NCBI RefSeq assembly: GCF_040049215.1
Contig: NZ_JBDZDN010000002.1
Coordinates: 1-64,000, forward strand
From: Mesorhizobium_K sp040049215
Lineage (GTDB): Bacteria; Pseudomonadota; Alphaproteobacteria; Rhizobiales; Rhizobiaceae
Direction of reading: 5' to 3'
Length of the DNA stretch: 64,000 nucleotides
Below the pieces are notes generated by a model. It was not told the DNA's origin and did no database searches. It saw nothing but the letters and a program-made list of their open reading frames with translations. The translations under genes and the position numbers were made by a program. Numbering within the stretch: position 1 is the first letter of the stretch; each line of letters starts with the position of its first letter. This document shows, one piece after another, positions 17,541 to 25,889 of this stretch.

Positions 17541-18068
17541 ATGCGTCGGATGCTCCTCATGCTGACGGATCGCTTCTGGAAAGAAGAGCGGGGAGCGATT
17601 CTTGTCGAGATGACGCTGATCACCCCGCTGATGATTGCGCTGTCCGCCGGCGTTTTCGAGTTCGGCAATCTTATTCACCAGAAGCTTTTGATCGAGGCGG
17701 GCCTGCGAGATGCCGCCCGCTACGCTGCCCGCTGCAACAGTCAATTGTACACGGATTACGGCTTGGCTGCGATCAACTGCGCGACGAACGCGGAGAACAT
17801 TGCCCTCTACGGCAACGTCGCCGGTACGGGAACAGCCAGAGTTGCGGGGTGGTCGGCAACGAATGTCACCATCGATATCGCCAATCTCGCCGACTGCAGG
17901 GACGCCGTGGCTGGCGGCGTCACCCAATACCGGTCGGCGACGGAAAAGGTCTGCATCGTCAGGGCCGCCAGCACGTTCCAGTACAACGGCACGGCGCTGC
18001 TCGCCTATCTTGGCCTCAACCCCATCACGCTCAACGGCGTGCATGAGGAAAGGTATATCAGGTTCTGA
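17541..18068 (+). CDS. tadE: TadE-type pseudopilin
   Basis: The ~175-residue protein has a prepilin-like start: KEERGAILVEMTLITPLMIA gives Gly before the cleavage site and Glu+5-type residues, then one helix. The mature domain is periplasmic with four Cys. TadE pseudopilins are cut by the same peptidase as Flp. It starts at the ATG 17541, eight bases after the tadG-like stop, and the next gene starts two bases after its own stop. Confidence 0.82.
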   Translation: MRRMLLMLTDRFWKEERGAILVEMTLITPLMIALSAGVFEFGNLIHQKLLIEAGLRDAARYAARCNSQLYTDYGLAAINCATNAENIALYGNVAGTGTARVAGWSATNVTIDIANLADCRDAVAGGVTQYRSATEKVCIVRAASTFQYNGTALLAYLGLNPITLNGVHEERYIRF

Positions 18069-18070
18069 CC

Positions 18071-18694
18071 ATGATCCGCCGATTCCGAAAAGATGAGAAT
18101 GGCTCGGTGATGGTCGAAATGACGATCTCCATTGTCTTGCTTCTGATGCTTACTTTGGGGTTCGTGGATTTCGGTCATGCCTATTACCAGTGGAATGCTG
18201 CGGCCAAGGCCGTCCAGGTTGGCGCCCGGCTGGCCTCGATATCAGATCCGGTGGCAACAAATTTAACCGGAGCCGGGCCAACCGATACGCCCGGCGCTCC
18301 GGTAGAGGCGGGAGATTTCGCGGCATTTGTATGCACGTCCGCCGGCGGCGGCACGTGCGGGGGATTTAGCGCGGCCAACTTCAGTCGGATTTTCCGAGGC
18401 GACACGGCTTTCACCAATGACGATGCCTGTCCTGACATCCAAGGAAGCCAGCGGCCGGGCATGTGCCACTTCTTCCCGGGCCTTCGCCGCGCCAGCGTGA
18501 GGATCACCTATTCGGCTTCCGGCCTGGGCTATCAGACGCGGCCTGACGGTCCGGTGCCGACGATCACGGTCAGCCTGCAAAACGTGAGTTTCCGTTTTTT
18601 CTTTCTCGGCGGGCTGTTGGGGTTCAACAACATCGCCATGCCATCCATGCTCAGCACCGTAACCGGCGAAGACATGAAAAGCACCGCTCCATGA
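18071..18694 (+). CDS. Second TadE-like (TadF position) pseudopilin
   Basis: The 207-residue protein has the leader KDENGSVMVEMTISIVLLLM, a prepilin-like Gly followed by Glu in the helix. A periplasmic part of ~165 residues with several Cys follows. It is a paralogue of the preceding TadE in the place usually held by tadF. It overlaps the cpaE start by four bases (ATGA), so the two are translationally coupled. Confidence 0.8.
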   Translation: MIRRFRKDENGSVMVEMTISIVLLLMLTLGFVDFGHAYYQWNAAAKAVQVGARLASISDPVATNLTGAGPTDTPGAPVEAGDFAAFVCTSAGGGTCGGFSAANFSRIFRGDTAFTNDDACPDIQGSQRPGMCHFFPGLRRASVRITYSASGLGYQTRPDGPVPTITVSLQNVSFRFFFLGGLLGFNNIAMPSMLSTVTGEDMKSTAP

Positions 18695-19857
18695 ACGCCA
18701 TCAGCCAAAAAGTCCTGCCCATGCACCGAAAGAGGATAGCGCTCTACTCGTCGGACATGCAGTTCCGTCGCGAGGTCGCCGCGCGTCTCGAGTCATTGGC
18801 GATCTATGACGTCCAGGTTGCTGATGCCGCTGCGTTCCTCCAGGGCGCCGCCTCTGAATCCCGACCGTCTGTGATCATTCTCGACGTCGATGACGGTGAC
18901 ATCCTCCTGGAACCTGCCATCGCCGCTGCACGGGCGAGTTGGTCCCCCATTCCCGTTATCGCCATTTCGGCCGAGCTAGCGCCCGACCGCATCCGCAGCT
19001 TGGTGCGGATCAACGCGTCCGACTGGCTGCGCAAGCCGCTCGACGGTAAGGACCTGCTCAACGCCGTGACGTTTCACGACAGCGGTAGCCACGCTTCGAG
19101 AAGCAGGGTGCTCACCTTTATCTCGGCGAGCGGCGGTGCCGGCGCCACCACGCTTGCCCTTTCGGCCGCTAAATATCTTGCAGACAAGTCTGCGGAGAGC
19201 GCGGCCGGGACATGTCTGGTCGATCTCGATTTTCAAAGCGCGAACTGCGGAGCCTATCTCAATCTGTTCAATCATTTCGACATCGAAGGGATCGTCAGCC
19301 AGCCCGAACGGCTGGACGTCGAGTTGATGGACGTCATCAAGCTCACCCGCGCACCCGGCTTCACCATGTATTCGTTCGAGCGGCCAAGCCTTCCCTTCGA
19401 CGCGAAAGGGCGGGAATTTGTGCTCAGGCTGCTCGATCTGATTGCCTACCGTTTCGAGCATGTCATCGTCGACCTGCCGAACTTGGAGACGCCGTGGCAG
19501 AACTCAGTCCTCTCGACGAGTGACGAGATCTTCGTCGTGTTCGAACTCAATGTCGCTTCGCTGCGCCAAGCCAAGCGTCTGTATACCCGCATCAGGGAGC
19601 TGAAGGGAAACGCAGCCAGCGTGACCCTCGTCATCAACAAACACAAGCGCAAGCTGTTCGGGAACCATTTCTCCCGCGGAGAGCTGGAGAAGATATTCAA
19701 GGCACCCCACATCAAGGCGGTCACGTTCGACCGCACGCTGATGGCCGACGCCCTCAACAGGGCCATGCTGCCTGCGGAGATAGACGGGCGCGCAAGGTTT
19801 AACCGGGACCTCAAGCGGATCTTTCAGGAGCGCATCGATGCAGTCCCGCCCGCCTGA
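18691..19857 (+). CDS. cpaE: CpaE/TadZ, MinD-like pilus localisation ATPase
   Basis: The N-terminal ~120 residues form a receiver-like domain (VIILDVDDGD) that lacks a full phosphorylation pocket. A deviant Walker A ATPase follows: FISASGGAGATTLALSAAK, then TCLVDLDFQSANCGAYLNLF and HVIVDLPNLE. TadZ/CpaE places the pilus machine at the cell pole. The 388 residues are normal. A second in-frame ATG ten codons on could be the start. It overlaps the L,D-transpeptidase gene by 20 bases. Confidence 0.88.
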   Translation: MNAISQKVLPMHRKRIALYSSDMQFRREVAARLESLAIYDVQVADAAAFLQGAASESRPSVIILDVDDGDILLEPAIAAARASWSPIPVIAISAELAPDRIRSLVRINASDWLRKPLDGKDLLNAVTFHDSGSHASRSRVLTFISASGGAGATTLALSAAKYLADKSAESAAGTCLVDLDFQSANCGAYLNLFNHFDIEGIVSQPERLDVELMDVIKLTRAPGFTMYSFERPSLPFDAKGREFVLRLLDLIAYRFEHVIVDLPNLETPWQNSVLSTSDEIFVVFELNVASLRQAKRLYTRIRELKGNAASVTLVINKHKRKLFGNHFSRGELEKIFKAPHIKAVTFDRTLMADALNRAMLPAEIDGRARFNRDLKRIFQERIDAVPPA

Positions 19858-20431
19858 CGCACGCAGGGCGGGAGTCCTGTTGTCGGCTATGGTGCTATTT
19901 GCAGTTCCTGCCGCCGCGGAAGAACTCCAGCCTGTGATTTTCGCTGCAAGCACGTCGAGGCCGCCGCTGCCCGCAATGGGCCCGAGCTTTCGCCAGACGG
20001 TCAGGCTTGCGACCAGCGAGGCAGCCGGAACCGTCATCATCCGAAAAAACATCAACGCTCTCTATTTGGTCACCGGACCCAACCAGGCATTGCGTTACCG
20101 GATCAGCGTCGGGCGCGACGGCTTCCAGTGGACCGGGACCGTACGCGTCGGAGCCAAGCAGGAATGGCCTGAATGGCGTCCACCTGCCGACATGCGAAAA
20201 CGGCAGCCGGAGCTTCCGAAGATGGTTCCCTCCGGCCCCTACAATCCACTCGGCGCGCGAGCGATCTACCTGCACCGCGAAGGCAGGGACACACTCTATC
20301 GCATCCATGGCACGAATGACCCGTCCGGTGTCGGCTTTGACGGAACGTCGGGATGCTTCCGCTTAACCAACACCGACGTTGTGGATCTCTATAAGCGTGT
20401 CGAGATCGGCACCAAGGTGGTGGTGGAATGA
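19838..20431 (+). CDS. L,D-transpeptidase (YkuD family)
   Basis: The 197-residue exported protein has a signal peptide (residues ~1-27, ending VPAAAEE). A YkuD domain with the catalytic block HGTNDPSGVGFDGTSGCFRL has His, Ser, Gly, the Cys nucleophile and Arg. It makes 3-3 cross-links in peptidoglycan or attaches proteins to it, in the periplasm. Its overlap with cpaE ties it to the pilus operon, where local wall remodelling around the secretin is a sensible inference. Confidence 0.87.
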   Translation: MQSRPPDARRAGVLLSAMVLFAVPAAAEELQPVIFAASTSRPPLPAMGPSFRQTVRLATSEAAGTVIIRKNINALYLVTGPNQALRYRISVGRDGFQWTGTVRVGAKQEWPEWRPPADMRKRQPELPKMVPSGPYNPLGARAIYLHREGRDTLYRIHGTNDPSGVGFDGTSGCFRLTNTDVVDLYKRVEIGTKVVVE

Positions 20432-20976
20432 CTACCATTTCGAATGGCTCGGCCCCCAGCATCGACGAAAAACACACGATCCAGCCGAAAGTTGGCGTCT
20501 TCACGCCGACACTGACGCTTGCTATGGCGCTCACCATTCTCAACCTGGCCGTGGCCGTCTACATCTATCGCTCAACGAGCAGCCTGATCGAGATCGATGG
20601 GCGCCTGGCCAACCTGAAGGCATTCGAGCAGCGCATATCGAACCAGCTCGACATGATGAACAACGGAGTGCAGGGGAGGCTGGAGGCGCTGCAGAGTGAT
20701 TTCCAAAGTCAAATTGGACAGCTGAATGACGGGATAACCCGACTAGGCACTCAGGGGCAGCCGGCCGCTGCCGACGAGATCGTCGCGCTGCCCTCCCTGG
20801 AGCCCGCCCTTGAGCCCGCAGCCGATCCGGTTGCCGACCTGGAGCCGGAGCCTCTCAAGGAAGCCCCGGTGGCGTCCACCACCAGCAGCGCCAATGTTGT
20901 GCCAAGGCAGAAGTCCTCTGCCTATGAGAGGATCCAGTCAGCGGACGGTAAGGTTTACTATCGCAAGGTGCGCTAA
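20428..20976 (+). CDS. Single-span membrane protein with coiled coil, unknown
   Basis: The 182-residue protein has a short cytosolic start, one membrane helix (residues ~29-47, TLTLAMALTILNLAVAVYIY), a helical stretch of ~60 residues likely to be coiled coil, a Pro/Glu/Ala-rich linker, and a small basic C-terminus (YERIQSADGKVYYRKVR). It overlaps the transpeptidase gene by four bases. No family recognised; a scaffold between membrane and wall is possible. It is probably the penultimate gene of the pilus operon. Confidence 0.65.
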   Translation: MTTISNGSAPSIDEKHTIQPKVGVFTPTLTLAMALTILNLAVAVYIYRSTSSLIEIDGRLANLKAFEQRISNQLDMMNNGVQGRLEALQSDFQSQIGQLNDGITRLGTQGQPAAADEIVALPSLEPALEPAADPVADLEPEPLKEAPVASTTSSANVVPRQKSSAYERIQSADGKVYYRKVR

Positions 20977-20992
20977 CCTGCATGGGCGGCCC

Positions 20993-21337
20993 ATGCGCAT
21001 AATTCCAGGCGCGATACTGTGCGCAATGTTGGCGACCTCGGCTACTCGCGGGGCAGCGGACGTTCGTTGCCTGCGCGTTGTCAACGTTGACTTCTGGGAC
21101 GTGCTCTACATTCGAGCAAGCGAGACGCACCGGGCCAAGGCCGTCGGCGCCATAGCGCCTGATCATGACGGCATCCTGCAACTAAAGGGGGCCTGCAAGC
21201 CATCCGGACAGTCCACCAAACGCCAATGGTGTCCGGTGGACTATTTCCCGCTCCCAACCGTGCGCATATCCGGGTTCGTCAAGGCATATTTCGTGGCTGA
21301 GGCAACGTGCCCAAAAGGTTTTGCCGGGGCTCCTTGA
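20993..21337 (+). CDS. Small exported SH3-like protein
   Basis: From the ATG at 20993 the product is 114 residues: a signal peptide (MRIIPGAILCAMLATSATRG), then a bacterial SH3-like fold with the pattern VLYIRASETHRAKAVGAIAPD and WCPVDYF. Four Cys are spaced for disulfide bonds. Such domains bind wall or proteins in the periplasm. The longer reading from 20810 overlaps the preceding gene without support. It lies 17 bases after the coiled-coil gene. Confidence 0.68.
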   Translation: MRIIPGAILCAMLATSATRGAADVRCLRVVNVDFWDVLYIRASETHRAKAVGAIAPDHDGILQLKGACKPSGQSTKRQWCPVDYFPLPTVRISGFVKAYFVAEATCPKGFAGAP

Positions 21338-21489
21338 TACGCGGACTAATAGCCGCAGTCCTCTTCCTCCTGCTGAGAAGAGAAAGCGGCATGGCAAAGC
21401 AGCGACTGGCGCGTTTACCCTGTCAGAACATGCCAGTTCTTTTTGGATGAACAAAGTGTTAACATTATCTGGAATTGTGGGGGTGGCGT

Positions 21490-22506
21490 GTGGGTAATGT
21501 TCGGACGCTCAGGGAGGCAAATCCGCCCATCTTATCCATAGTTGTGCCGTGCTTCAATGAAGCCGACGGCCTCTTAGAACTGCACCGAAGAGTCGCCGAT
21601 GCCTGCATAGCCGTAGTCGGCAATTCTTACGAACTTGTGCTCGTCAACGACGGCTCATCAGACGCTACTGGTGCACTCATTGCGCAGTTGGCTGATGCAG
21701 ACACGCATGTGGTCGGAATAGACCTGGCGCGTAACTACGGACATCAGATTGCACTGAGCGCAGGGCTGGAGCTGTGTTGTGGGCAACGTGTTCTCATTCT
21801 CGACGCGGATCTTCAGGATCCACCTGAGCTTCTGGGTCCCATGATGGATGCTATGAACGACGGCTGCGACGTTGTGTTCGGCCAACGTTCAACGAGAGAC
21901 GGCGAAGGGTGGTTCAAGCGATCGACCGCTGCAGCGTTCTACCGCGTCCTCAACAAACTTTCAGACACTTGTATTTCGCTTGATAGCGGCGATTTCAGAC
22001 TGATGAGTCGCCGAGCCGTGGACCATTTGAACGCAATGCCCGAGCGATATCGTTTTATTAGAGGAATGGTTAGCTGGATAGGATTGAAGCAGCAGGCTTT
22101 TCCGTACGATAGAGACAGACGACATGCTGGCAAAACCCACTATTCCATCAAAAAAATGATCATGCTCGCTTTTGACGCAATCACTAGTTTCTCCGTGTTG
22201 CCATTAAGATTGGCGTCTCATCTAGGCCTCTTGTTCGGTTTACTTGGCATCGGCACACTGGCGTACACGCTTTTGGCTTGGTTCCGAGGCGAGGTCCTTC
22301 CCGGCTGGACAAGCATCGCCTCGATCATACTTATCCTAGGCAGCGTCCAATTGCTCGTCCTCGGCATCTTTGGTGAATATCTCGGCCGTATGTATATGGA
22401 GACCAAACGCAGGCCGCTCTACGTGGTCAGTCGGATAGTGGGGCGATCGTCGCAAAACGAGAAACGGGTAAAGCTTCAGCATCATAGAGTCGTCGCCGAT
22501 GCGTGA
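21490..22506 (+). CDS. Membrane-anchored glycosyltransferase family 2
   Basis: A polyprenyl-phosphate sugar transferase of ~338 residues. It has LSIVVPCFNEADGL, LVLVNDGSSDATG, the metal-binding LILDADLQDPPEL, and a C-terminal pair of membrane helices (residues ~235-300) as in GtrB/DPM-type enzymes. It should load a sugar onto undecaprenyl phosphate at the inner face of the membrane. The start is uncertain: GTG at 21490 follows a G-rich ribosome-site-like run, and TTG at 21475 is also open. It overlaps the methyltransferase gene by eight bases. Confidence 0.85.
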   Translation: MGNVRTLREANPPILSIVVPCFNEADGLLELHRRVADACIAVVGNSYELVLVNDGSSDATGALIAQLADADTHVVGIDLARNYGHQIALSAGLELCCGQRVLILDADLQDPPELLGPMMDAMNDGCDVVFGQRSTRDGEGWFKRSTAAAFYRVLNKLSDTCISLDSGDFRLMSRRAVDHLNAMPERYRFIRGMVSWIGLKQQAFPYDRDRRHAGKTHYSIKKMIMLAFDAITSFSVLPLRLASHLGLLFGLLGIGTLAYTLLAWFRGEVLPGWTSIASIILILGSVQLLVLGIFGEYLGRMYMETKRRPLYVVSRIVGRSSQNEKRVKLQHHRVVADA

Positions 22507-23200
22507 AGCCGAGTTCGATCAATATGCCGAGGACTATCGTTCGCTGCATGCGGATAGCATACGCCTGAGCGGCGAGTCTCCCGACTATTTCGCTAGCTAC
22601 AAGGTCGATGACGTCGCCGAGCGCCTAGCGGACCTTGGCGTGCTCCCAGAGCGCATACTGGACTTCGGTGGAGGGATCGGTAACTCGATCACATTTCTCC
22701 GCAGCGCATTTCCCGATGCAGAGCTCGTTCTGCTAGACCCGTCCGAGAAATCATTGGCTGTCGCGGAAAAGCGTCACTCGGGACAGGCGCGCATAACGGC
22801 CTTCGATGGCGTGACTATTCCCTTTGCAGACGCCTACTTTGACCTCGTGTTCGTGGCGTGCGTTTTCCATCACATCCCTGAACGGGATCAAGTTCCTACC
22901 CTTGGCGAAATCAATCGAGTGCTTAGGAGTGGCGGCAGCGTTTTCGTCTTCGAGCACAATCCGTTTAACCCACTTACGGTGAAGGCAGTGGCGGACTGTG
23001 TCTTTGACAAAGGTGCCGTATTGATATCGGCCTCTGAAATGCGCAGCCGCATGGCGGCAGCCGGTTTCGGTCAGTCCCGAATTTGCTATCGCATCTTTCT
23101 TCCTCACTTCCTTCGATCGTTGCGACCACTTGAAAAGCTGCTGTGCTGGTTGCCTTTAGGCGGGCAATATTTTGTCCACGCAAGCAAGCCAAATAGCTGA
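22499..23200 (+). CDS. Class I SAM-dependent methyltransferase
   Basis: The 233-residue protein has the SAM-binding motif ILDFGGGIGNSI (motif I), ELVLLDPSEKSLAVAEKR (motif II) and a motif IV/post-I region DLVFVACVFHHIPE. It resembles methyltransferases of glycan or lipid clusters. Its flanking glycosyltransferases suggest a lipid-linked sugar or a polysaccharide end as substrate; this is inference. The C-terminal ~50 residues are Leu/Arg-rich and could touch the membrane. Confidence 0.82.
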   Translation: MREAEFDQYAEDYRSLHADSIRLSGESPDYFASYKVDDVAERLADLGVLPERILDFGGGIGNSITFLRSAFPDAELVLLDPSEKSLAVAEKRHSGQARITAFDGVTIPFADAYFDLVFVACVFHHIPERDQVPTLGEINRVLRSGGSVFVFEHNPFNPLTVKAVADCVFDKGAVLISASEMRSRMAAAGFGQSRICYRIFLPHFLRSLRPLEKLLCWLPLGGQYFVHASKPNS

Positions 23201-23216
23201 TCAATTCAGCACCGGC

Positions 23217-24731
23217 ATGCGGGGCGCCGCGGCCGCGCGGTGGCCAGAACTTGTTTCGATGGCCATGGTCGCGATTGCCTGGATACTCATGCGTCACATT
23301 CCTGTTTCTCATGACGTGATTTGGCAGATGTGGGTCGCCCGCCAATTGATCGGCGGCGCTCAGCTCTATGTAGAGATATTGGAACTTAACCCTCCGCTAT
23401 GGTTTTGGCTGGCGGTCCCAGTCGAGTGGGTTGCCCAAATCATAGCGCTGACCCCAGGAGAAGCGATCGTTGGCGCAGTCTTTGTCTACGCTACAGTCTC
23501 GCTGCTTCTAGTTGCCAGAATTTGCTCCGACCTCGATCGCTGGCATCGCTTCCAGTTGCTTGCATCTGTTGGTTTCGCGACGATCTGTTTGCCGATCCCC
23601 TTTTTCGCACAAAGGGAACACCTCACCCTGATTGGTGCAGTGCCTTACGTCATTCTTGCTGCTCGCCGGGCGGACCGCCTGAGCACGCCGTTCGTTAACG
23701 CTGTCCTTGTTGGTCTGGTCGCCGCAATCGGTCTTGCATTGAAACATTACTTTGTTCTGATACCTATCCTGCTTGAGGTCTGGCTGCGCTTGCGGCTTCG
23801 TCGGATGTGGCGTCCTGTGCGTCCAGAGACGACGACCTTGGCTATTTGCGGGATAGTCTATGCAGCATCAGTCCTGCTCTACGCGCATCCCTATTTCGAC
23901 AATATCGTCCCAATGCTGACGCTGGCCTACGACGGCTATAACGCATCCTACCTGAGACAACTTGTAAGATTTTTCGTCGGCATTTGGCTGATCGGTTTCC
24001 CCTTGCTGTTTTGGACCGGCAGATCAAATCTGGCTTCGGTCGCATTTTGGACATCTGCTGGGTTCGTAGCGATCTATTTTATCCAACAAAGGGGTTTCGA
24101 CTATCATTCATTGCCCGCCACTGGCTTGCTGTTCATTGGGTTGGCGGCGACCTTACAGATTGGGACGCCGTCGCTAGGGCACGCTCTTAGGTCGATCTCC
24201 GTTGCCAGTGCATTGGGCTTGATGCTTGTAGTTGTAGCGATTAGCGGGCCTTACGAGAATTCGAAGCGGACGATAGCGGAACATTTTCTGAACGGTGTTC
24301 AGCCCGGCGAAGCCGTTCTGATGATATCGGCAAATCCTAGCACAATCTGGCCAATGATCGAAGAAGCAGGGTTGGTTTGGCCATCGCGCCATATGACATT
24401 CTGGATGCTCGCGGCCATCGCACAGCAGCAACAGCAACAGGGTTCGTTAAGCCCTCGAATGCAGCTTCTCGCGGATGAAATAAGGATGCAGACGTCTGAG
24501 GACATGAGGTGTTATGAGCCCGCGATTATTCTGGTCGACGACCTTCGCCGTTCAAATGCGAACGGCTATGACGCACTAAGGTTCTTCAGACAGTACGAGC
24601 CCTTCGAAGAGGCCTTCCAGTCATACAAGCCAATTGGCAAAAGAAAGAACCTGACTGCTTTTGTAAGACAAACGAAGTCGAAATCTCCGACGCCAACGTC
24701 CTGCAGAACAGTTCACGCTGCCCGGCAATAA
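23217..24731 (+). CDS. Polytopic membrane glycosyltransferase-like protein
   Basis: About 504 residues from the ATG at 23217; a TTG at 23172 in frame overlaps the methyltransferase. It has ten to eleven hydrophobic helices and a long soluble C-terminal tail (~120 residues). The early loop IPVSHDVIWQMWVARQLIGG with Asp, and ELNPPLWFW, is the pattern of GT-C enzymes that use polyprenyl-phosphate sugars at the periplasmic face. With the preceding GT2 loader this makes a plausible pair for decorating a surface glycan, lipid or protein. A glutamine run (IAQQQQQQGS) lies in the tail. Confidence 0.7.
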   Translation: MRGAAAARWPELVSMAMVAIAWILMRHIPVSHDVIWQMWVARQLIGGAQLYVEILELNPPLWFWLAVPVEWVAQIIALTPGEAIVGAVFVYATVSLLLVARICSDLDRWHRFQLLASVGFATICLPIPFFAQREHLTLIGAVPYVILAARRADRLSTPFVNAVLVGLVAAIGLALKHYFVLIPILLEVWLRLRLRRMWRPVRPETTTLAICGIVYAASVLLYAHPYFDNIVPMLTLAYDGYNASYLRQLVRFFVGIWLIGFPLLFWTGRSNLASVAFWTSAGFVAIYFIQQRGFDYHSLPATGLLFIGLAATLQIGTPSLGHALRSISVASALGLMLVVVAISGPYENSKRTIAEHFLNGVQPGEAVLMISANPSTIWPMIEEAGLVWPSRHMTFWMLAAIAQQQQQQGSLSPRMQLLADEIRMQTSEDMRCYEPAIILVDDLRRSNANGYDALRFFRQYEPFEEAFQSYKPIGKRKNLTAFVRQTKSKSPTPTSCRTVHAARQ

Positions 24732-24746
24732 CTCGCGGTGACCATG

Positions 24747-24893
24747 TGACCTGCCACTGAGTTTTTCCTCCACCTGGAGTTAGAGTCCGGCCTCGATTGA
24801 AGGACGGACAGATGAAGCGGAAGCGCTTCACGGAACAGCAGATCATCGCGGTTCTGCGCGAGCACGAGGCGCGCGCGAAGGCGGGCGACCTGG
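24747..24893 (+). mobile_element. IS3-family remnant: left end and start of OrfA
   Basis: TGACCTGCCACTGAGTTTTT at 24747 looks like the terminal inverted repeat of IS3-group elements. At 24812 begins an OrfA start, MKRKRFTEQQIIAVLREHEA, that breaks off after RAKAGDL at about 24893. The remainder of OrfA, all of OrfB and the right end are missing. The sequence beyond the break matches the region ahead of the intact gene at 26314, so the remnant marks a deletion or rearrangement joint. Confidence 0.75.
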
Positions 24894-24933
24894 CCGTATG
24901 GGAACCTCTTCTGGTTGCCGACGTTGCTCGCCC

Positions 24934-25068
24934 ATGTTTGACCCTGTGACACCCGCCGTGCTGGTTCTGTTGGCTTGCTCCCCGGATGAGCATCACTGCC
25001 GCGAGATGCGGCTCCCCGGACGTAGCGCACTGGCACGGGGGCTGGGGCATTCGCCGAGCGCTGAATAG
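24934..25068 (+). pseudogene. Truncated duplicate of the small gene at 26314
   Basis: It reads MFDPVTPAVLVLLACSPDEH and then CREMRLPG before diverging and stopping after 44 codons, whereas the intact copy at 26314 runs 105. The match extends about 50 bases upstream of the ATG, so it is a duplication of gene plus 5' flank. The IS3 remnant lies against its left side and has replaced whatever promoter element it had. It is most likely non-functional. Confidence 0.65.
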
Positions 25069-25270
25069 GAGCCCGCCGCATTCCAACTCAGCAGCGGCGG
25101 GCTCTTCAACAAGGGAGGGACGCATCTTCTGTCAAAGTGCTGAACCTCGCTGGCCCTACGGCCCACTACTAATTGTTGCCGTTTGCGCAGGCTTTTGGAT
25201 CGCTATCTGCCTGGCCTATATCAGGCTATGCCTTGAATTTCTCGAAAAACAGCAGATGCTAATTTGTTAG
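24986..25270 (+). CDS. Possible small membrane protein or fragment
   Basis: The open frame covers 94 codons, but only the end looks protein-like: RWPYGPLLIVAVCAGFWIAI, then a charged tail, gives one membrane helix. The ATG at 24986 lies inside the truncated pseudogene and has no ribosome site. An AAGGGAGGG at about 25110 has no ATG, GTG or TTG at proper distance. The last codons overlap the promoter-like block of element B. It is probably a fragment whose start was lost in the rearrangement; low confidence as a gene. Confidence 0.25.
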   Translation: MSITAARCGSPDVAHWHGGWGIRRALNRSPPHSNSAAAGSSTREGRIFCQSAEPRWPYGPLLIVAVCAGFWIAICLAYIRLCLEFLEKQQMLIC

Positions 25271-25342
25271 CCGGGGGTCGTACCAACCGGCTAGGCCCGG
25301 CTAGGCGCCCCTCCTACCCGCCCAAGAGTGCCCGGCTGGGCC
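25233..25342 (+). promoter_or_regulatory. Repeated promoter plus two-hairpin leader element, copy B
   Basis: TTGAAT (25233-25238) and TGCTAA (25257-25262) are spaced by 18 bases, with the shared CAGCAGATGCTAATT. Hairpin 1 is GCCGG/CCGGC (25270-25274 with 25287-25291). Hairpin 2 is GGCCCGGC/GCTGGGCC (25294-25301 with 25335-25342), one G-U pair, with the loop segment CTCCTACCCG. The first hairpin begins where a transcript from this promoter would start. It lies directly ahead of the short peptide gene at 25379, whose ribosome site GGAGG is at 25367-25371. Confidence 0.65.
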
Positions 25343-25378
25343 GCCGCCTCACGCTTGGGTATCTTTGGAGGATGGCTA

Positions 25379-25480
25379 ATGAGGAAACCCTACAAAAAGC
25401 CGGTGTTTGTCGCCCGCGATAAGGTGAGCAAGGTCACAGCCTTCAATGGCGGCGGTTCGCCGATTCCGGTTTCCGAGTGA
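25379..25480 (+). CDS. RiPP-precursor-like short peptide 1 (33 residues)
   Basis: It has an excellent ribosome site (GGAGG, seven bases before ATG) and 33 codons. The leader MRKPYKKPVFVARDKVSKVT has Tyr-5, Pro-8 (YxxP) and Thr-20; the Tyr-to-Thr distance of 15 equals that between Tyr -17 and Thr -2 of lasso peptide leaders. The remainder, after Ala-21, is FNGGGSPIPVSE: Gly-rich, with no Asp or Glu at core positions 7-9, so a lasso ring is not expected. Three further ORFs (25573, 25704, 27042) share the leader. No maturation enzyme is encoded in the window. It could be an RRE-guided modified peptide or a non-RiPP small protein family. Confidence 0.6.
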   Translation: MRKPYKKPVFVARDKVSKVTAFNGGGSPIPVSE

Positions 25481-25572
25481 GTTGACTGACCTGATGCATC
25501 CCTGGGCCATACGCATGGATGCTCCGGCGCCTTCGCCGCAGCCGTGGTGGTAGGACTGATTATGTGGCTGGT

Positions 25573-25680
25573 CTAGTCTTCAGCGGAGCCCCGCCTGTCT
25601 GAGATAATTACCAGCGTGGCGGCGATCTTCTCCAGCCGCTCGCGACGGACTAGCGTCGGCTTCTGATAGGTCTTTTTCAT
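25573..25680 (-). CDS. RiPP-precursor-like short peptide 2 (35 residues)
   Basis: It reads leftward from the ATG at 25680, with AGGGGAG eight bases upstream. The leader MKKTYQKPTLVRRERLEKIA keeps Tyr-5, Pro-8 and Leu-10 (YxxPxL), but has Ala at the position of the leader Thr. The tail TLVIISDRRGSAED is hydrophobic then charged. It follows peptide 3 by 23 bases on the same strand, so both probably share the transcript from element C. Confidence 0.6.
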   Translation of the reverse strand: MKKTYQKPTLVRRERLEKIAATLVIISDRRGSAED

Positions 25681-25703
25681 GCCCCCGACTCCCCTCTGCG
25701 GGC

Positions 25704-25808
25704 CTACGAGTTTACTTGCCCTGAACCGCCGCCATTTGGCCCGCCGGCTGCAATATGAACCAGCACTTCACGGCGAACCAGCGTCGGCTTCTCGTACTGC
25801 TTTTTCAT
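25704..25808 (-). CDS. RiPP-precursor-like short peptide 3 (34 residues)
   Basis: Its leader MKKQYEKPTLVRREVLVHIA is closest to that of peptide 2 (same YxxPxLVRRE), followed after Ala-21 by the Gly/Asn-rich core GGPNGGGSGQVNS. The start codon is the complement of 25806-25808; only a weak TGGGAT precedes it. It is first in the leftward unit below element C (25890-25997), with ~80 bases of leader between. The core is rich in small residues like that of peptide 1 and lacks ring-forming acidic residues at 7-9. Confidence 0.58.
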   Translation of the reverse strand: MKKQYEKPTLVRREVLVHIAAGGPNGGGSGQVNS

Positions 25809-25889
25809 GGTCAATCCCATAACCGTTGGTTTGAAAGTCTCACGGATGAGAGTTACGTCCGTTCTATTCTAGGATCACAACTCCGAAGA

